Below are positions 23,638 to 30,946 of a DNA stretch of 30,946 bases, piece after piece. A model generated the notes under the pieces. That model did no database searches, was not told the origin of the DNA, and worked only from the letters and a program-made list of their open reading frames with translations. Position 1 is the first letter of the stretch. Each line of letters starts with the position of its first letter. The translations under genes were made by a program, and so were the position numbers. Source of the stretch: an uncultured Nocardioides sp. (lineage in GTDB: Bacteria; Actinomycetota; Actinomycetes; Propionibacteriales; Nocardioidaceae); NCBI RefSeq assembly GCF_946885725.1, contig NZ_CAMPGZ010000016.1, positions 1 to 30,946 of the forward strand, read 5' to 3'.

Positions 23638-23766
23638 GCGGGCCTCCCGGTACCGGCCCGCCCCCGCTCTCGCCCGTTCCGGGGGAAGCCGCCGACCGCC
23701 GCGCTCCCGACCGTGGGGTCCACCGCCGCCTCGACGCCTGGCGGCGACGAGCCTGGAGGCCGCCAG

Positions 23767-25257
23767 ATGACGCTCTCGAGCCAGGTCGACGAAAGCCGCC
23801 ACGCTCCGCGGGTGCTCGGCCCGGCGCACCGGACGCCGGCCCAGCGAGCCGACCGGGGTATCGCCGCGCGCGCGTACGTGCCGCCCAGAAGCCACGACCA
23901 CCTCGAGCTCTCGTCGACGCGCTCCGACCCGGTCGCCCTGGCCGAGCGGGTGGGACGTTCACGGATCCCGGAGCTGGTGCCGCTGCGCCACGCCCGGATG
24001 GCGGCCTCGCCGTTCACGTACTTCCGGGGGAACGCCCTCGGCATGGCCGAGGACCTCGCCTCCACACCGACCTCCGGGCTGGTGACCCAGGTCTGCGGGG
24101 ACGCGCACCTGTCGAACTTCGGCCTGTTCGGTTCCGCCGAGCGTCGCCTCCTCTTCGACATCAACGACTTCGACGAGACGCACGCAGGCCCCTGGGAGTG
24201 GGACGTGAAGCGGCTCGCCACCAGCATCGTCGTCGCCGGGCGGGAGAACGGCTTCTCCCGCAAGGAGAACCTCGCGGCGGCTCGTGCGGTGGTACGTCGC
24301 TACGCGGACGCCATGGCCCAGTTCGCCGCCATGGGCGAGCTCGCCATCTGGTACGCCCGCGCCGACGCCGACGAGCTGCAGGTCATGCTGCGCACCGAGA
24401 TCGGCAAGGCGGCGAGCAAGCGCATGAGCAAGGCGCTGCGCAAGGCCCGCGCCAGCGACCGGTTCCGGGCGTTGAGCAAGCTGACCGAGGCCGTGGACGG
24501 CGAGCTGCGCTTCAAGTCCGAGCCACCGTCGCTGGTCCCGCTCACCGAGCTCGTCCACCAGGTCGAAGCCGTGCGGATCGAGCAGGTCCTGACGGAGTTC
24601 CTGAAGCGGTACCGCCGCAGCTTGCCCCCGGACCGGCGCTTCCTCCTCGACCGGTTCGAGCTCCTCGACGTGGCCCGCAAGGTCGTGGGTGTGGGCAGCG
24701 TCGGCACCCGGTGCTGGGTGCTGCTGATGCGCGGACGGGACGACGGCGACCCGCTCCTCCTGCAGGTCAAGGAGGCCCAGGCCTCGGTCCTGGCCGACAC
24801 GGTGCCCACGACGGTCGGGTCCCGCCGTACTCCGGCCAACAACGGTGCTCGGGTGGTCGCCGGGCAGCGGCTCATGCAGACGGCCGGGGACATCTTCCTG
24901 GGCTGGAACCACCTGGAGGCCGACGGTCAGGAGCGCCACTACTACGTGCGGCAGCTGCGTGACATGAAGCGGTCCGCCGCCGTCGAGACCTTCGACCCCT
25001 CGACCCTCGTCCACTACGGGCACCTCTGCGCGTGGACCCTGGCGCGGGCGCATGCACGCTCGGGTGATGCGATCGCGATCTCGGCCTACCTCGGGAAGGG
25101 CAACGCGTTCACCAAGGCGGTGGGCGCCTTCGCGGAGGCCTACGCGGACCACAACGAGCAGGACCACGCGGCGTTCGTCCGGGCCATCGACGAGGGCCGC
25201 CTCGCGTCGGCCGACCGACCCGGGAACGGACCGGCCGACGACCGGAAGCCGACATGA
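23767..25257 (+). CDS. DUF2252 family protein (kinase-like fold)
   Basis: A 496-aa cytosolic protein of the DUF2252 family. Characteristic motifs are RMAASPFTYFRGNA near residue 77, VCGDAHLSNFGLFGS near 114, then FDINDFDETHAGPWEWDVKR. Later come LLLQVKEAQASVL and YYVRQLRDMKRS. GDAHLSNFG and DINDFDE resemble the catalytic and metal-binding loops of aminoglycoside-phosphotransferase-like kinases, so phosphoryl transfer is plausible, but the substrate is unknown. ATG 23767 has GGAGG seven bases upstream. Its stop overlaps the ATG of the MFS gene by four bases, so they form an operon, preceded by site F. Confidence 0.92.
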   Translation: MTLSSQVDESRHAPRVLGPAHRTPAQRADRGIAARAYVPPRSHDHLELSSTRSDPVALAERVGRSRIPELVPLRHARMAASPFTYFRGNALGMAEDLASTPTSGLVTQVCGDAHLSNFGLFGSAERRLLFDINDFDETHAGPWEWDVKRLATSIVVAGRENGFSRKENLAAARAVVRRYADAMAQFAAMGELAIWYARADADELQVMLRTEIGKAASKRMSKALRKARASDRFRALSKLTEAVDGELRFKSEPPSLVPLTELVHQVEAVRIEQVLTEFLKRYRRSLPPDRRFLLDRFELLDVARKVVGVGSVGTRCWVLLMRGRDDGDPLLLQVKEAQASVLADTVPTTVGSRRTPANNGARVVAGQRLMQTAGDIFLGWNHLEADGQERHYYVRQLRDMKRSAAVETFDPSTLVHYGHLCAWTLARAHARSGDAIAISAYLGKGNAFTKAVGAFAEAYADHNEQDHAAFVRAIDEGRLASADRPGNGPADDRKPT

Positions 25258-26846
25258 GCGTCAAGCAGTCGGACGCCGTCGAGCAGGCGGCGAAGCCCGA
25301 CCGCCTGCTCGCGCTGCTGCTGGCCATGGCGATGTTCGTGCTCGTCGTGGACACCTCGCTGATGAACGTGTCGATCTCGGCCGTCGTGCGCGACCTGGAC
25401 ACGACGGTGAGCGGGGTGCAGGGAGCGATCGCGCTGGAGGCCCTCGTGTCGGCGGCCTTCATCCTGATCGGCAGCAAGGTCGGCGACCTGTTCGGCCGTC
25501 GTCGCGCCTACGTGCTCGGCCTGCTCGGCTACGGCGCCGGGGCCATCGCGATGACCCTGGCCCGCGACCTGACCGCCGTGATCGTGTTCTGGGCGCTGAT
25601 CGGCGGCGTCGGCGCGTCCCTGCTGCTGCCGGCGATGCAGTCCCTCATCCACGGCAACTTCGAGGGTCCCGCGCAGAAAGAGGTCTACGCGCTCGTCGGG
25701 GCAGCCGCCGCCATCGCCGCCGCCGTCGGCCCGCTCCTCGGTGGCTTCATCACGTCGTACCTGTCGTGGCGGGTCGGCTTCCTGCTCGAGGCGGTCGTCA
25801 TCGCGGTCGTGCTGTCCGGCGTACGCCGGATCAAGGACGCGCCGTACACCGGACCGCGCGAGGTGGACGGCGTCGGCGCCGTCCTGTCCGTGCTGGGCAT
25901 GGGTGGCGTGGTCCTCAGCATCCTGGTCTGGCAGGAGGGTGGCGAGTACGTCGCAGCGCTGCTGCTCGGCGGCCTGGTCGGCCTCGGCCTGCTGGCGACA
26001 TGGCTCCGGCGGCGCAAGCGTGCCGGGCGCGCCGCGCTGGTCGACCCGGGGCTGTTCGCCCTCCCGCACTTCCGGCTCGGCATCTCCTCGCAGATGCTGC
26101 AGCAGATCGCGCTCGGCGGAGCGATGATCGTGCTGCCCATCTACCTGCAGATGGTGCTCGAGTACGACGCGATGGGTGCGGGCCTCGCCATCGCACCCCT
26201 GTCGCTCAGCATGTTCGTCGTCGCCCTCCTCGTGGGGAAGGCGAAGAGCCTCCGCGCGAGCAGGGTCGTCAACCTCGGGTTCCTGCTCGTGACCGCGGGG
26301 CTCCTGGTGCTGATGTGGGTCGTGCCTCGCGCGACTTCCGGCTGGGCACTCGTGGTCCCGCTCGTCATCACCGGGTCCGGCCTCGGGCTGCTGGTCTCGC
26401 AGCTGAACAACTACACGCTGGCACCGATCTCGGAGGAGCGCGTGAGCGAGGCGGCGGGCGTCAACTCGGCCGCGGGCTCCTTCGGGCTGTCGTTCGGCCT
26501 GGCCTTCGCCGGCGCCATCATGCTCGCCGCGCTCTCCCTGTCGTTCACCTCGATGGCGAACGACAGCTCCGTGCTCGACGCGTCGGAGAAGGACCGGGTG
26601 GCGCAGGTGCTCGAGGACGACGCGCAGGTCATGAGCACCACCCAGCTGGAGCTCCTGCTCGAGGACGCTCCCGACGCGAAGGCGGACGAGATCGTTCGGA
26701 TCAACGACGGAGCCCGCGACGTCGCGGTGCGAGCCGCCATCGTCGTACCGGCGCTGGCCGGTCTTGTCGGCATCCTGGTCTCGCTGCGGATGCGGCGGCA
26801 CGGTGACCTCGAGGGAACCGCGCACGAGGGACTCCTCGCGGGCTGA
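25254..26846 (+). CDS. MFS transporter, DHA2 (14-helix) type
   Basis: A 530-aa drug/proton antiporter-like membrane protein with about 14 helices. Helix 1 carries FVLVVDTSLMNVSISAVVRD. The loop motif GSKVGDLFGRRRAYVLG is the conserved motif A, and AAVGPLLGGFITSYLSWR is motif C of exporters. Residues about 435-490 form a soluble insert (DASEKDRVAQVLEDDAQV) before the last helix, as in many DHA2 proteins. The substrate is unknown. The ATG overlaps the DUF2252 stop (ATGA), so the two are expressed together. The 24-bp gap to the convergent thiolase shows no clear terminator. Confidence 0.92.
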   Translation: MSVKQSDAVEQAAKPDRLLALLLAMAMFVLVVDTSLMNVSISAVVRDLDTTVSGVQGAIALEALVSAAFILIGSKVGDLFGRRRAYVLGLLGYGAGAIAMTLARDLTAVIVFWALIGGVGASLLLPAMQSLIHGNFEGPAQKEVYALVGAAAAIAAAVGPLLGGFITSYLSWRVGFLLEAVVIAVVLSGVRRIKDAPYTGPREVDGVGAVLSVLGMGGVVLSILVWQEGGEYVAALLLGGLVGLGLLATWLRRRKRAGRAALVDPGLFALPHFRLGISSQMLQQIALGGAMIVLPIYLQMVLEYDAMGAGLAIAPLSLSMFVVALLVGKAKSLRASRVVNLGFLLVTAGLLVLMWVVPRATSGWALVVPLVITGSGLGLLVSQLNNYTLAPISEERVSEAAGVNSAAGSFGLSFGLAFAGAIMLAALSLSFTSMANDSSVLDASEKDRVAQVLEDDAQVMSTTQLELLLEDAPDAKADEIVRINDGARDVAVRAAIVVPALAGLVGILVSLRMRRHGDLEGTAHEGLLAG

Positions 26847-26870
26847 CGCCGCGCGAGGTCTCCCGAGCGG

Positions 26871-28067
26871 TCAGGCCGCGGCCGACTCGTTCTCCAGCAC
26901 CACGGCGAGGCCCTGGCCGACGCCGATGCAGATCGCGGCCACGCCCCACCGGCGCCCCTCGGCGCGCAGCGTGGCGGCGAGCGTGCCGAGGATCCGGCCG
27001 CCGGAGGCACCGAGCGGGTGGCCCAGCGCGATCGCGCCGCCGCGGGCGTTGACGATGTCGGGGTCGACCTTCCAGGCGTCGATGCAGATCAGCGACTGCA
27101 CCGCGAAGGCCTCGTTGAGCTCGACCGCACCGACGTCGGCCCAGCCGATCCCCGCCCGGGCGAGGGCCTTGTTCGCGGCCTCGACGGGGGCGTAGCCGAA
27201 CCGGTGCGGCTCGACCGCGTGCGCGCCGCGGCCGGCGACGCGGGCGAGCGGGTCGCGGCCGACCTGGTCGGCGAGGGAGGCGGAGCCGAGCAGCACCGCG
27301 GAGGCGCCGTCGCTGAGCGGGGAGGCGTTGCCGGCGGTGATCGTCCCGTCCTTGCGGAACGACGGCTTCAGCCCCGCGAGCGTCTCGGGTGTGCTGTCGG
27401 GGCGGATGCCCTCGTCCCGGGTCAGCTCGACGCCGGGCACCTGGATGACGAGGTCGTCGTAGAACCCGGCCTCCCAGGCCGCGTGCGCGAGCCGGTGGGA
27501 GCGGGCGGCGAACTCGTCCTGCCGCGTGCGGGAGACGCCGTAGATCTCCTGCAGCTGCTCGTTGGACTCCCCCAGCGAGACGGTCCACTCCTCGGGCATC
27601 TTGTTGTTGACCAGCCGCCAGCCCAGCGTGGTGGAGACCAGCTGCGCGTCGCCGGCCGGGAACGGCCGCTCCGGCTTGGGCAGCACCCACGGCGCCCGCG
27701 ACATCGACTCCACGCCACCGGTGAGCACGAGGTCCGCGTCGCCGGTCTCGATCGTGCGCGAGCCGGCCATCGCGGCGTCCAGGGAGGAGCCGCACAGCCG
27801 GTTGACCGTCGAGCCGGGCACCGACACGGGCAGTCCCGCGAGCAGGCTCGCCATGCGGGCGACGTTGCGGTTGTCCTCGCCCGCGCCGTTGGCGTTGCCC
27901 AGGACCACCTCGCCGACGGCAGCTGGATCGACCCCCGTGCGTTCCACGACTGCCTTCAGCGTCTCCGCCGCCAGGTCGTCCGGCCGCGTCCCCGCCAGCG
28001 CTCCGCCGTACCGGCCGAACGGCGTGCGTACGGCGTCGTACACGTAGGCGGGCCTGTGGTCAGTCAT
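26871..28067 (-). CDS. Acetyl-CoA acyltransferase (thiolase)
   Basis: A 398-aa cytosolic thiolase, full length, which cleaves 3-ketoacyl-CoA with CoA (or condenses two acyl-CoAs). Catalytic residues are visible: Cys92 in NRLCGSSLDAAM, the VELNEAFA loop, His in GGAIALGHPLGASGGR, and the second Cys in AICIGVGQG near the C-terminus. GGVESMSRAPWV is also conserved. The opening AYVYDAVRTPFGRYGG is shared with beta-ketoadipyl-CoA and fatty-acid thiolases, so the chain length cannot be fixed; no aromatic-degradation genes lie nearby. ATG 28067 has AGGAGA upstream. It lacks the palindromic operator, suggesting that it is outside the stress gene group. Confidence 0.95.
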   Translation of the reverse strand: MTDHRPAYVYDAVRTPFGRYGGALAGTRPDDLAAETLKAVVERTGVDPAAVGEVVLGNANGAGEDNRNVARMASLLAGLPVSVPGSTVNRLCGSSLDAAMAGSRTIETGDADLVLTGGVESMSRAPWVLPKPERPFPAGDAQLVSTTLGWRLVNNKMPEEWTVSLGESNEQLQEIYGVSRTRQDEFAARSHRLAHAAWEAGFYDDLVIQVPGVELTRDEGIRPDSTPETLAGLKPSFRKDGTITAGNASPLSDGASAVLLGSASLADQVGRDPLARVAGRGAHAVEPHRFGYAPVEAANKALARAGIGWADVGAVELNEAFAVQSLICIDAWKVDPDIVNARGGAIALGHPLGASGGRILGTLAATLRAEGRRWGVAAICIGVGQGLAVVLENESAAA

Positions 28068-28230
28068 CTGTGCTCTCCTGGCTCGCGCGGCTGGTCATCA
28101 GCCGCACTGGGGGCGGGAAGAACAGTGTGCAGGCCCCGCGACCGCGCCGAGAAGGCCAGGGAACTCACCGACGCGTGAAGACGGCCCAGACAGGGATGGC
28201 GCAGAGGCCGACCCGGTGCATCCTGAAGGC

Positions 28231-29955
28231 ATGACCGTCCGCGACCTGGTCGAGGCGGGCGAGCAGCACCTCCGCCGCGGGGAATGGGCAGCGGCACGCG
28301 ACGCCTTCGAGGCCGCGTGCTCGGCGGCCTCCGCCGCTCCTGCGGATGCGGTCGACGGGCTGGCCCGGGCGCTGTGGTGGCTGGACGAGATCGAGCCTGC
28401 GCTCGAGCTGCGGGCCCAGGCGTTCGCGCGGCTGCGGCACGACGGCCGGGACCGCGGGGCGGCGATCGTCGCCGTGTGGCTGGCGCGCGAGCACCGCGCG
28501 CGGTACCGGCGCCACGAGATCGCCGACGGGTGGCTGGCGCGCGCCCGGTCGCTGGTGGACCGGCTCGCCAAGCCCGGGAACCTGCCGGGGTGGCTGGTCC
28601 TCGCCGAGTCGGAGAGGCGTCCGGCGCGCCCGGAGGAGCGTGCCGACGCCGACCGTGTAGTGAAGGTCGCGCGTGAGCACGCCGACTCCGACCTGGAGAT
28701 CCTCGCGCTGATGCGGCGTGGGGCCTGCGCCATCAACGGTGGCGACGTGCCGTCCGGGCTCGCCGACGTCCACGAGGCCATGGCGGCCGCCACGTCCGGT
28801 GAGGGACACGACGTGCAGTACGTCGCCGAGGCGCTGTGCAGCCTGCTGGAGGTGGCCGGAATGCTCGGTGACCCCGCAATCGTGAAGCCGTGGGCCGAGG
28901 TGCTGATGACGCACCGGTCGACGTACGCGTTCGGCCCGCTCGTCCCGCTGCAGGCCGGTTCGCCGGACGAGCTCATCTCGGCGTTCTGCACCGGCTGCTG
29001 CGGCGGCGTCTACCTGGTGACCGGTCGCGTCGACGCGGCCGAGGAGCAGCTGGTGCGCGCGGCGCAGAGGATGGCAGACACCGGGCTACGCCCGCGGTGC
29101 CTGCACCCGGTGGCCGACCTCGTCGAGCTCCGGCTGGTGCAGGGGCGGCTCGAGGAGGCCGAGGCTCTGCTGCAGGGCTTCGAGGACGACCCGGACTGCG
29201 CGCTCGCGACTGCGCAGGTCGACCTGGCGCGCGACCGTCCGCGTCGTGCGGCGGACCGGCTGCGGGCCGCGCTCGAGGCCGTCGGCGAGACCCCGGTGCC
29301 GGCGCTGGCGCTGCACGCCCAGCTCGTGAGCGCCGCCCTTGCGGCCGACGATGCTGCCCTCGCCGAGAAGGCTTCCGAACGGGTCGGCCGGACGGCCGAC
29401 ATGACGGGCACTCCCCTGCACCTCGCCCACCGCGAGCGATGCCGGGGGTTGGTCGCGGTGGCCGCCGGGTCGCCGGACGCACCCGCGCTCCTCGAGGCGG
29501 CCGCGCGGGGCTTCGCGACCGCCGGATCGGCCTTGCTCGCCTGCCGGACGAGGCTGGAGCTGGCGAGTTCGCTGGTGGCCATCGACCGGGGTCGCGCCGT
29601 CGCCGAGGCGCAGGGCGCGCTGCAGGGGTTCGACCGGATGGGCGCCGTCGCGGACGCCGACCGCGCCGCGGCGTTCCTCCGCGAGCTCGGGGTGCGCGGG
29701 CGCACCGGCCCGCGCGACATCGGCACGCTGACCCGGCGCGAGCAGCAGGTGCTGCGCCTGGTGGCCGAAGGGCTGTCCAACCCGGAGATCGCCGAGCGGC
29801 TGTACATCAGCACCAAGACGGCCGGCCACCACGTCAGCAACATCCTGCTGAAGCTGGGGGTGCGCAGCCGCACCGAGGCGGCGGCGTACGCGATGCTGCA
29901 CCTGCCCCGGACCGAACCCGTCGTACCGACGAGCGAGGCCGCGGCTCCGCGCTGA
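28231..29955 (+). CDS. LuxR-family regulator with TPR-like sensor region
   Basis: A 574-aa transcriptional regulator. The first about 480 residues are alpha-helical, Ala/Arg-rich repeats resembling tetratricopeptides (AGEQHLRRGEWAAARDAFEA at the start, EEAEALLQGFEDDP later). The C-terminus has a LuxR/GerE helix-turn-helix, LTRREQQVLRLVAEGLSNPE followed by IAERLYISTKTAGHHVSNIL. It has no receiver or ATPase domain, so it is neither a classic response regulator nor a full LAL protein. ATG 28231 is used. An in-frame GTG at 28216 with GAGG eight bases upstream is a real alternative. It lies 101 bp before the ester cyclase-like gene, in the same direction. Confidence 0.88.
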   Translation: MTVRDLVEAGEQHLRRGEWAAARDAFEAACSAASAAPADAVDGLARALWWLDEIEPALELRAQAFARLRHDGRDRGAAIVAVWLAREHRARYRRHEIADGWLARARSLVDRLAKPGNLPGWLVLAESERRPARPEERADADRVVKVAREHADSDLEILALMRRGACAINGGDVPSGLADVHEAMAAATSGEGHDVQYVAEALCSLLEVAGMLGDPAIVKPWAEVLMTHRSTYAFGPLVPLQAGSPDELISAFCTGCCGGVYLVTGRVDAAEEQLVRAAQRMADTGLRPRCLHPVADLVELRLVQGRLEEAEALLQGFEDDPDCALATAQVDLARDRPRRAADRLRAALEAVGETPVPALALHAQLVSAALAADDAALAEKASERVGRTADMTGTPLHLAHRERCRGLVAVAAGSPDAPALLEAAARGFATAGSALLACRTRLELASSLVAIDRGRAVAEAQGALQGFDRMGAVADADRAAAFLRELGVRGRTGPRDIGTLTRREQQVLRLVAEGLSNPEIAERLYISTKTAGHHVSNILLKLGVRSRTEAAAYAMLHLPRTEPVVPTSEAAAPR

Positions 29956-29980
29956 GCGGCCCCGGGAATGGGGCTGGAAA

Positions 29981-29996
29981 TAGGGCAGTCGCCCCA
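29981..29996. promoter_or_regulatory. 16-bp imperfect palindrome upstream of the ester cyclase-like gene
   Basis: TAGGGCAGTCGCCCCA has 6-bp arms with one mismatch around AGTC. It lies 60 bp before the ATG at 30057 and right after the LuxR gene. Its length and G-run/C-run architecture resemble sites bound by GerE-type domains such as PimM. Binding by the neighbouring LuxR protein is a guess. Confidence 0.3.
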
Positions 29997-30056
29997 TGCT
30001 CGGCCCTCCCCCGCGGATCACCATGGCGGTGAACCCAGATAGGGAGGGAGGACCCC

Positions 30057-30470
30057 ATGGAGACCCAGGAGAAGCAGGTCGTACGCCGCTTCTACGAGAT
30101 CATCAACAGCGGGCGGCTCGACGACCTCGACACGGTCTGCGCCCCGGACATGGTGGGCCACGCCGGCGCCGGTGCCGACCTCGCCGAGCTCAAGAAGTCG
30201 GTGCTCAGCTTCAGCGAGCCGTTCCCGGACCTGCGCGCCGAGCCGCGCGACCTGGTCCAGGAGGACGACCTCGTCGCCGTCTGGCTGTTCTGGCGGGGCA
30301 CCCACAAGGGCGAGTTCGCCGGCGTGCCGGCGACAGGTCGCGAGATCCGGATCGCCGGCTGGGACCTGGTCCGTGTCCGCGACGGCCGGATCGTCGAGCT
30401 CACGCAGTACTGCGACCTGTTCACGCTGATGTCGCAGATCGGCGCGATGCCGACCGCCGCGCCGGTGTGA
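30057..30470 (+). CDS. SnoaL-like/ester cyclase family protein
   Basis: A 137-aa cytosolic protein with the NTF2-like fold of the SnoaL-like polyketide cyclase family. It opens VVRRFYEIINSGRLDDLDTV, has FPDLRAEPRDLVQEDDLVAV in the middle, and WRGTHKGEFAGVPATGREI followed by RDGRIVELTQYCDLFTLM. Isolated members of this kind are common in actinobacteria and mostly uncharacterised; a true polyketide cyclase role is unlikely without polyketide genes nearby. ATG 30057 has GGAGGGAGG upstream. It follows the LuxR gene in the same orientation and its stop abuts the convergent gene. Confidence 0.88.
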   Translation: METQEKQVVRRFYEIINSGRLDDLDTVCAPDMVGHAGAGADLAELKKSVLSFSEPFPDLRAEPRDLVQEDDLVAVWLFWRGTHKGEFAGVPATGREIRIAGWDLVRVRDGRIVELTQYCDLFTLMSQIGAMPTAAPV

Positions 30471-30800
30471 TCAGGGGGCGGTGCCTGCGGCCTCGGGAGC
30501 GACGGCGGTGTAGTGGATGCCGACCAGCTGCCACACGTCGCCGGCCCGCGACCACCCGTTGAGGACGCGGAACGAGCCCTTGATCGTCTCGCCCTGAAAA
30601 GGCACTCGCAGCGCTGCAGGTCGACGCGGCGGGTGCGCCTCGATCCTCTCCTGCTTGGCGATCAGGAAGCCCTTCGGCCCCACGATCCGGCAGTCGTCGG
30701 CGACCAACCGGTCCAGCACCTCGGCGTCGTTGCGCACGAGCGCGTCGAGGACCTGGCTGTGGGCCGGCGCGGGGGCCGGGTCCGTCGGCTGGGGCGGCAC
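30471..30800 (-). CDS. Shortened SnoaL/DUF4440-like (NTF2-fold) protein
   Basis: A 109-aa protein. VLDALVRNDAEVLDRLVADD, then CRIVGPKGFLIAKQERIEAH is a typical NTF2-like/DUF4440 N-terminal half. FQGETIKGSFRVLNGWSRAG, then VWQLVGIHYTAVAPE is the C-terminal half. Between them only about 11 residues (PPRRPAALRVP) stand where relatives, as I recall them, have roughly 25. This suggests an internal deletion of one strand. The GTG at 30800 has no clear ribosome-binding site, and the tmRNA terminator hairpin begins 13 bases upstream. It may be a decaying gene or a small real protein; the intact flanking halves in one frame argue that it is still translated. Confidence 0.6.
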   Translation of the reverse strand: MPPQPTDPAPAPAHSQVLDALVRNDAEVLDRLVADDCRIVGPKGFLIAKQERIEAHPPRRPAALRVPFQGETIKGSFRVLNGWSRAGDVWQLVGIHYTAVAPEAAGTAP

Positions 30801-30812
30801 CCGGACAGCACT

Positions 30813-30844
30813 GAGCCCGAACCCACGGTCGTGGGCTCGGGCTC
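30813..30844 (-). terminator. Hairpin terminator downstream of tmRNA
   Basis: Two 14-base arms (30813-30826 and 30831-30844) surround a 4-base loop. On the plus strand position 9 of the stem is an A-C mismatch. In minus-strand RNA the same position is a G-U wobble, so the stem is fully paired only in that direction. That fits termination of the tmRNA transcript 48 bases after its CCA end. No U-run follows. Confidence 0.6.
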
Positions 30845-30856
30845 CGTCATGCTGAG

Positions 30857-30890
30857 GGCTGGCTGGCTGGCTGCTGGCTGGCTGGCTGGT
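30857..30890. repeat. Tetranucleotide GGCT tandem repeat
   Basis: Four GGCT units, one GCT, then three more GGCT units and GGT directly abut the tmRNA 3' end. It lies between the tmRNA and its terminator hairpin, so it should be part of the 3' trailer before processing. Confidence 0.85.
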
Positions 30891-30891
30891 C

Positions 30892-30946
30892 TGGTGGAGC
30901 TGGCGGGAATCGAACCCGCGTCCTCGAGCGCCGTTCCAGGTCTTCT
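30892..30946 (-). ncRNA. ssrA: tmRNA, 3' end (partial)
   Basis: On the minus strand the last 55 bases end GGTTCGATTCCCGCCAGCTC followed by CACCA, preceded by GGACGCG. This is the tRNA-like T-arm and encoded CCA end of tmRNA; the corresponding Escherichia coli 3' end, as I recall it, differs mainly by AAC for GAT in the T-loop. tmRNA with SmpB rescues stalled ribosomes by adding a degradation tag. The tag-coding part, pseudoknots and 5' end lie beyond the right edge. A tRNA is less likely because the upstream bases do not form an anticodon arm. Confidence 0.85.

Noticed and set aside
21572..23770. 732-residue plus-strand open frame opposite the holin/phosphodiesterase gene
   Set aside because: Antisense shadow of a gene with intact catalytic motifs; its translation is Arg/Asp/His-rich without any recognisable fold.
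28165..28178. TCAC-N6-GTGA before the LuxR gene
   Set aside because: Shorter half-sites, different spacing and no -10 at the standard distance.
30018..30032. TCACC-N5-GGTGA before the ester cyclase-like gene
   Set aside because: The spacer is 5 not 7, and it lies only 24 bp from the start codon, with no room for the promoter layout seen at the real sites.
30621..30632. Adjacent SalI and PstI recognition sequences (GTCGACCTGCAG on the minus strand) suggesting vector
   Set aside because: Only these twelve bases match a polylinker; the surrounding sequence is normal high-GC coding DNA in frame.
1..30946. Mobile elements, prophage or CRISPR arrays
   Set aside because: No transposase, integrase, terminal repeats or regular spaced repeats seen; the holin-type domain is part of a chromosomal fusion protein.

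Overview
The window is a very GC-rich, densely packed piece of chromosome with GTG and TTG starts, short intergenic gaps (none over 300 bp) and many four-base ATGA or GTGA gene overlaps. Base composition and protein families (DUF1269, DUF7144, RDD, phage-holin/phosphodiesterase fusion, DUF2252) point to an actinobacterium, perhaps near Nocardioides. That placement is inference. I see no mobile element, CRISPR array or phage module. The only RNA gene is the 3' end of tmRNA at the right edge.

Layout. At 1-518 (-) is the start of an XRE-type regulator. At 709-9999 (+) is one long apparent operon: a cation P-type ATPase, ornithine carbamoyltransferase, carbamate kinase, arginine deiminase, a 48-residue membrane peptide, an NhaC-type antiporter and a YfcC/ArcD2-type carrier. 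Together these form an arginine deiminase (ADI) pathway that makes ATP without oxygen. At 10015-25257 lies a run of envelope and stress-type genes: RDD protein, nonapeptide-repeat protein, small membrane proteins, three DUF1269 proteins, a CYTH-like protein, LPG-synthase-like and AI-2E membrane proteins, cardiolipin synthase, a 460-aa membrane protein, DUF4177, DUF7144, a metallo-beta-lactamase-fold hydrolase, a holin/phosphodiesterase fusion and DUF2252, followed by an MFS exporter to 26846. The right end (26871-30946) looks like ordinary chromosome: thiolase, LuxR regulator, two SnoaL/NTF2-like proteins, tmRNA.

The main observation is a shared regulatory element. A 17-bp inverted repeat, TCACC-N7-GGTGA, occurs exactly five times (574, 11977, 15675, 18752, 23621) and as close variants at 19056 and 20708. 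All seven lie in promoter gaps between 574 and 23637. In nine promoter-facing directions a -10-like hexamer (xAxxxT) starts 22 or 23 bp beyond the GGTGA end. That puts the palindrome near -43, where an activator touching RNA polymerase would sit. A degenerate tenth copy with the same spacing precedes the repeat-protein/RDD operon. Two of the promoters appear to make leaderless mRNAs. The simplest reading is that the ADI/ATPase operon and the envelope genes form one regulon under a single activator that I cannot identify from the window.
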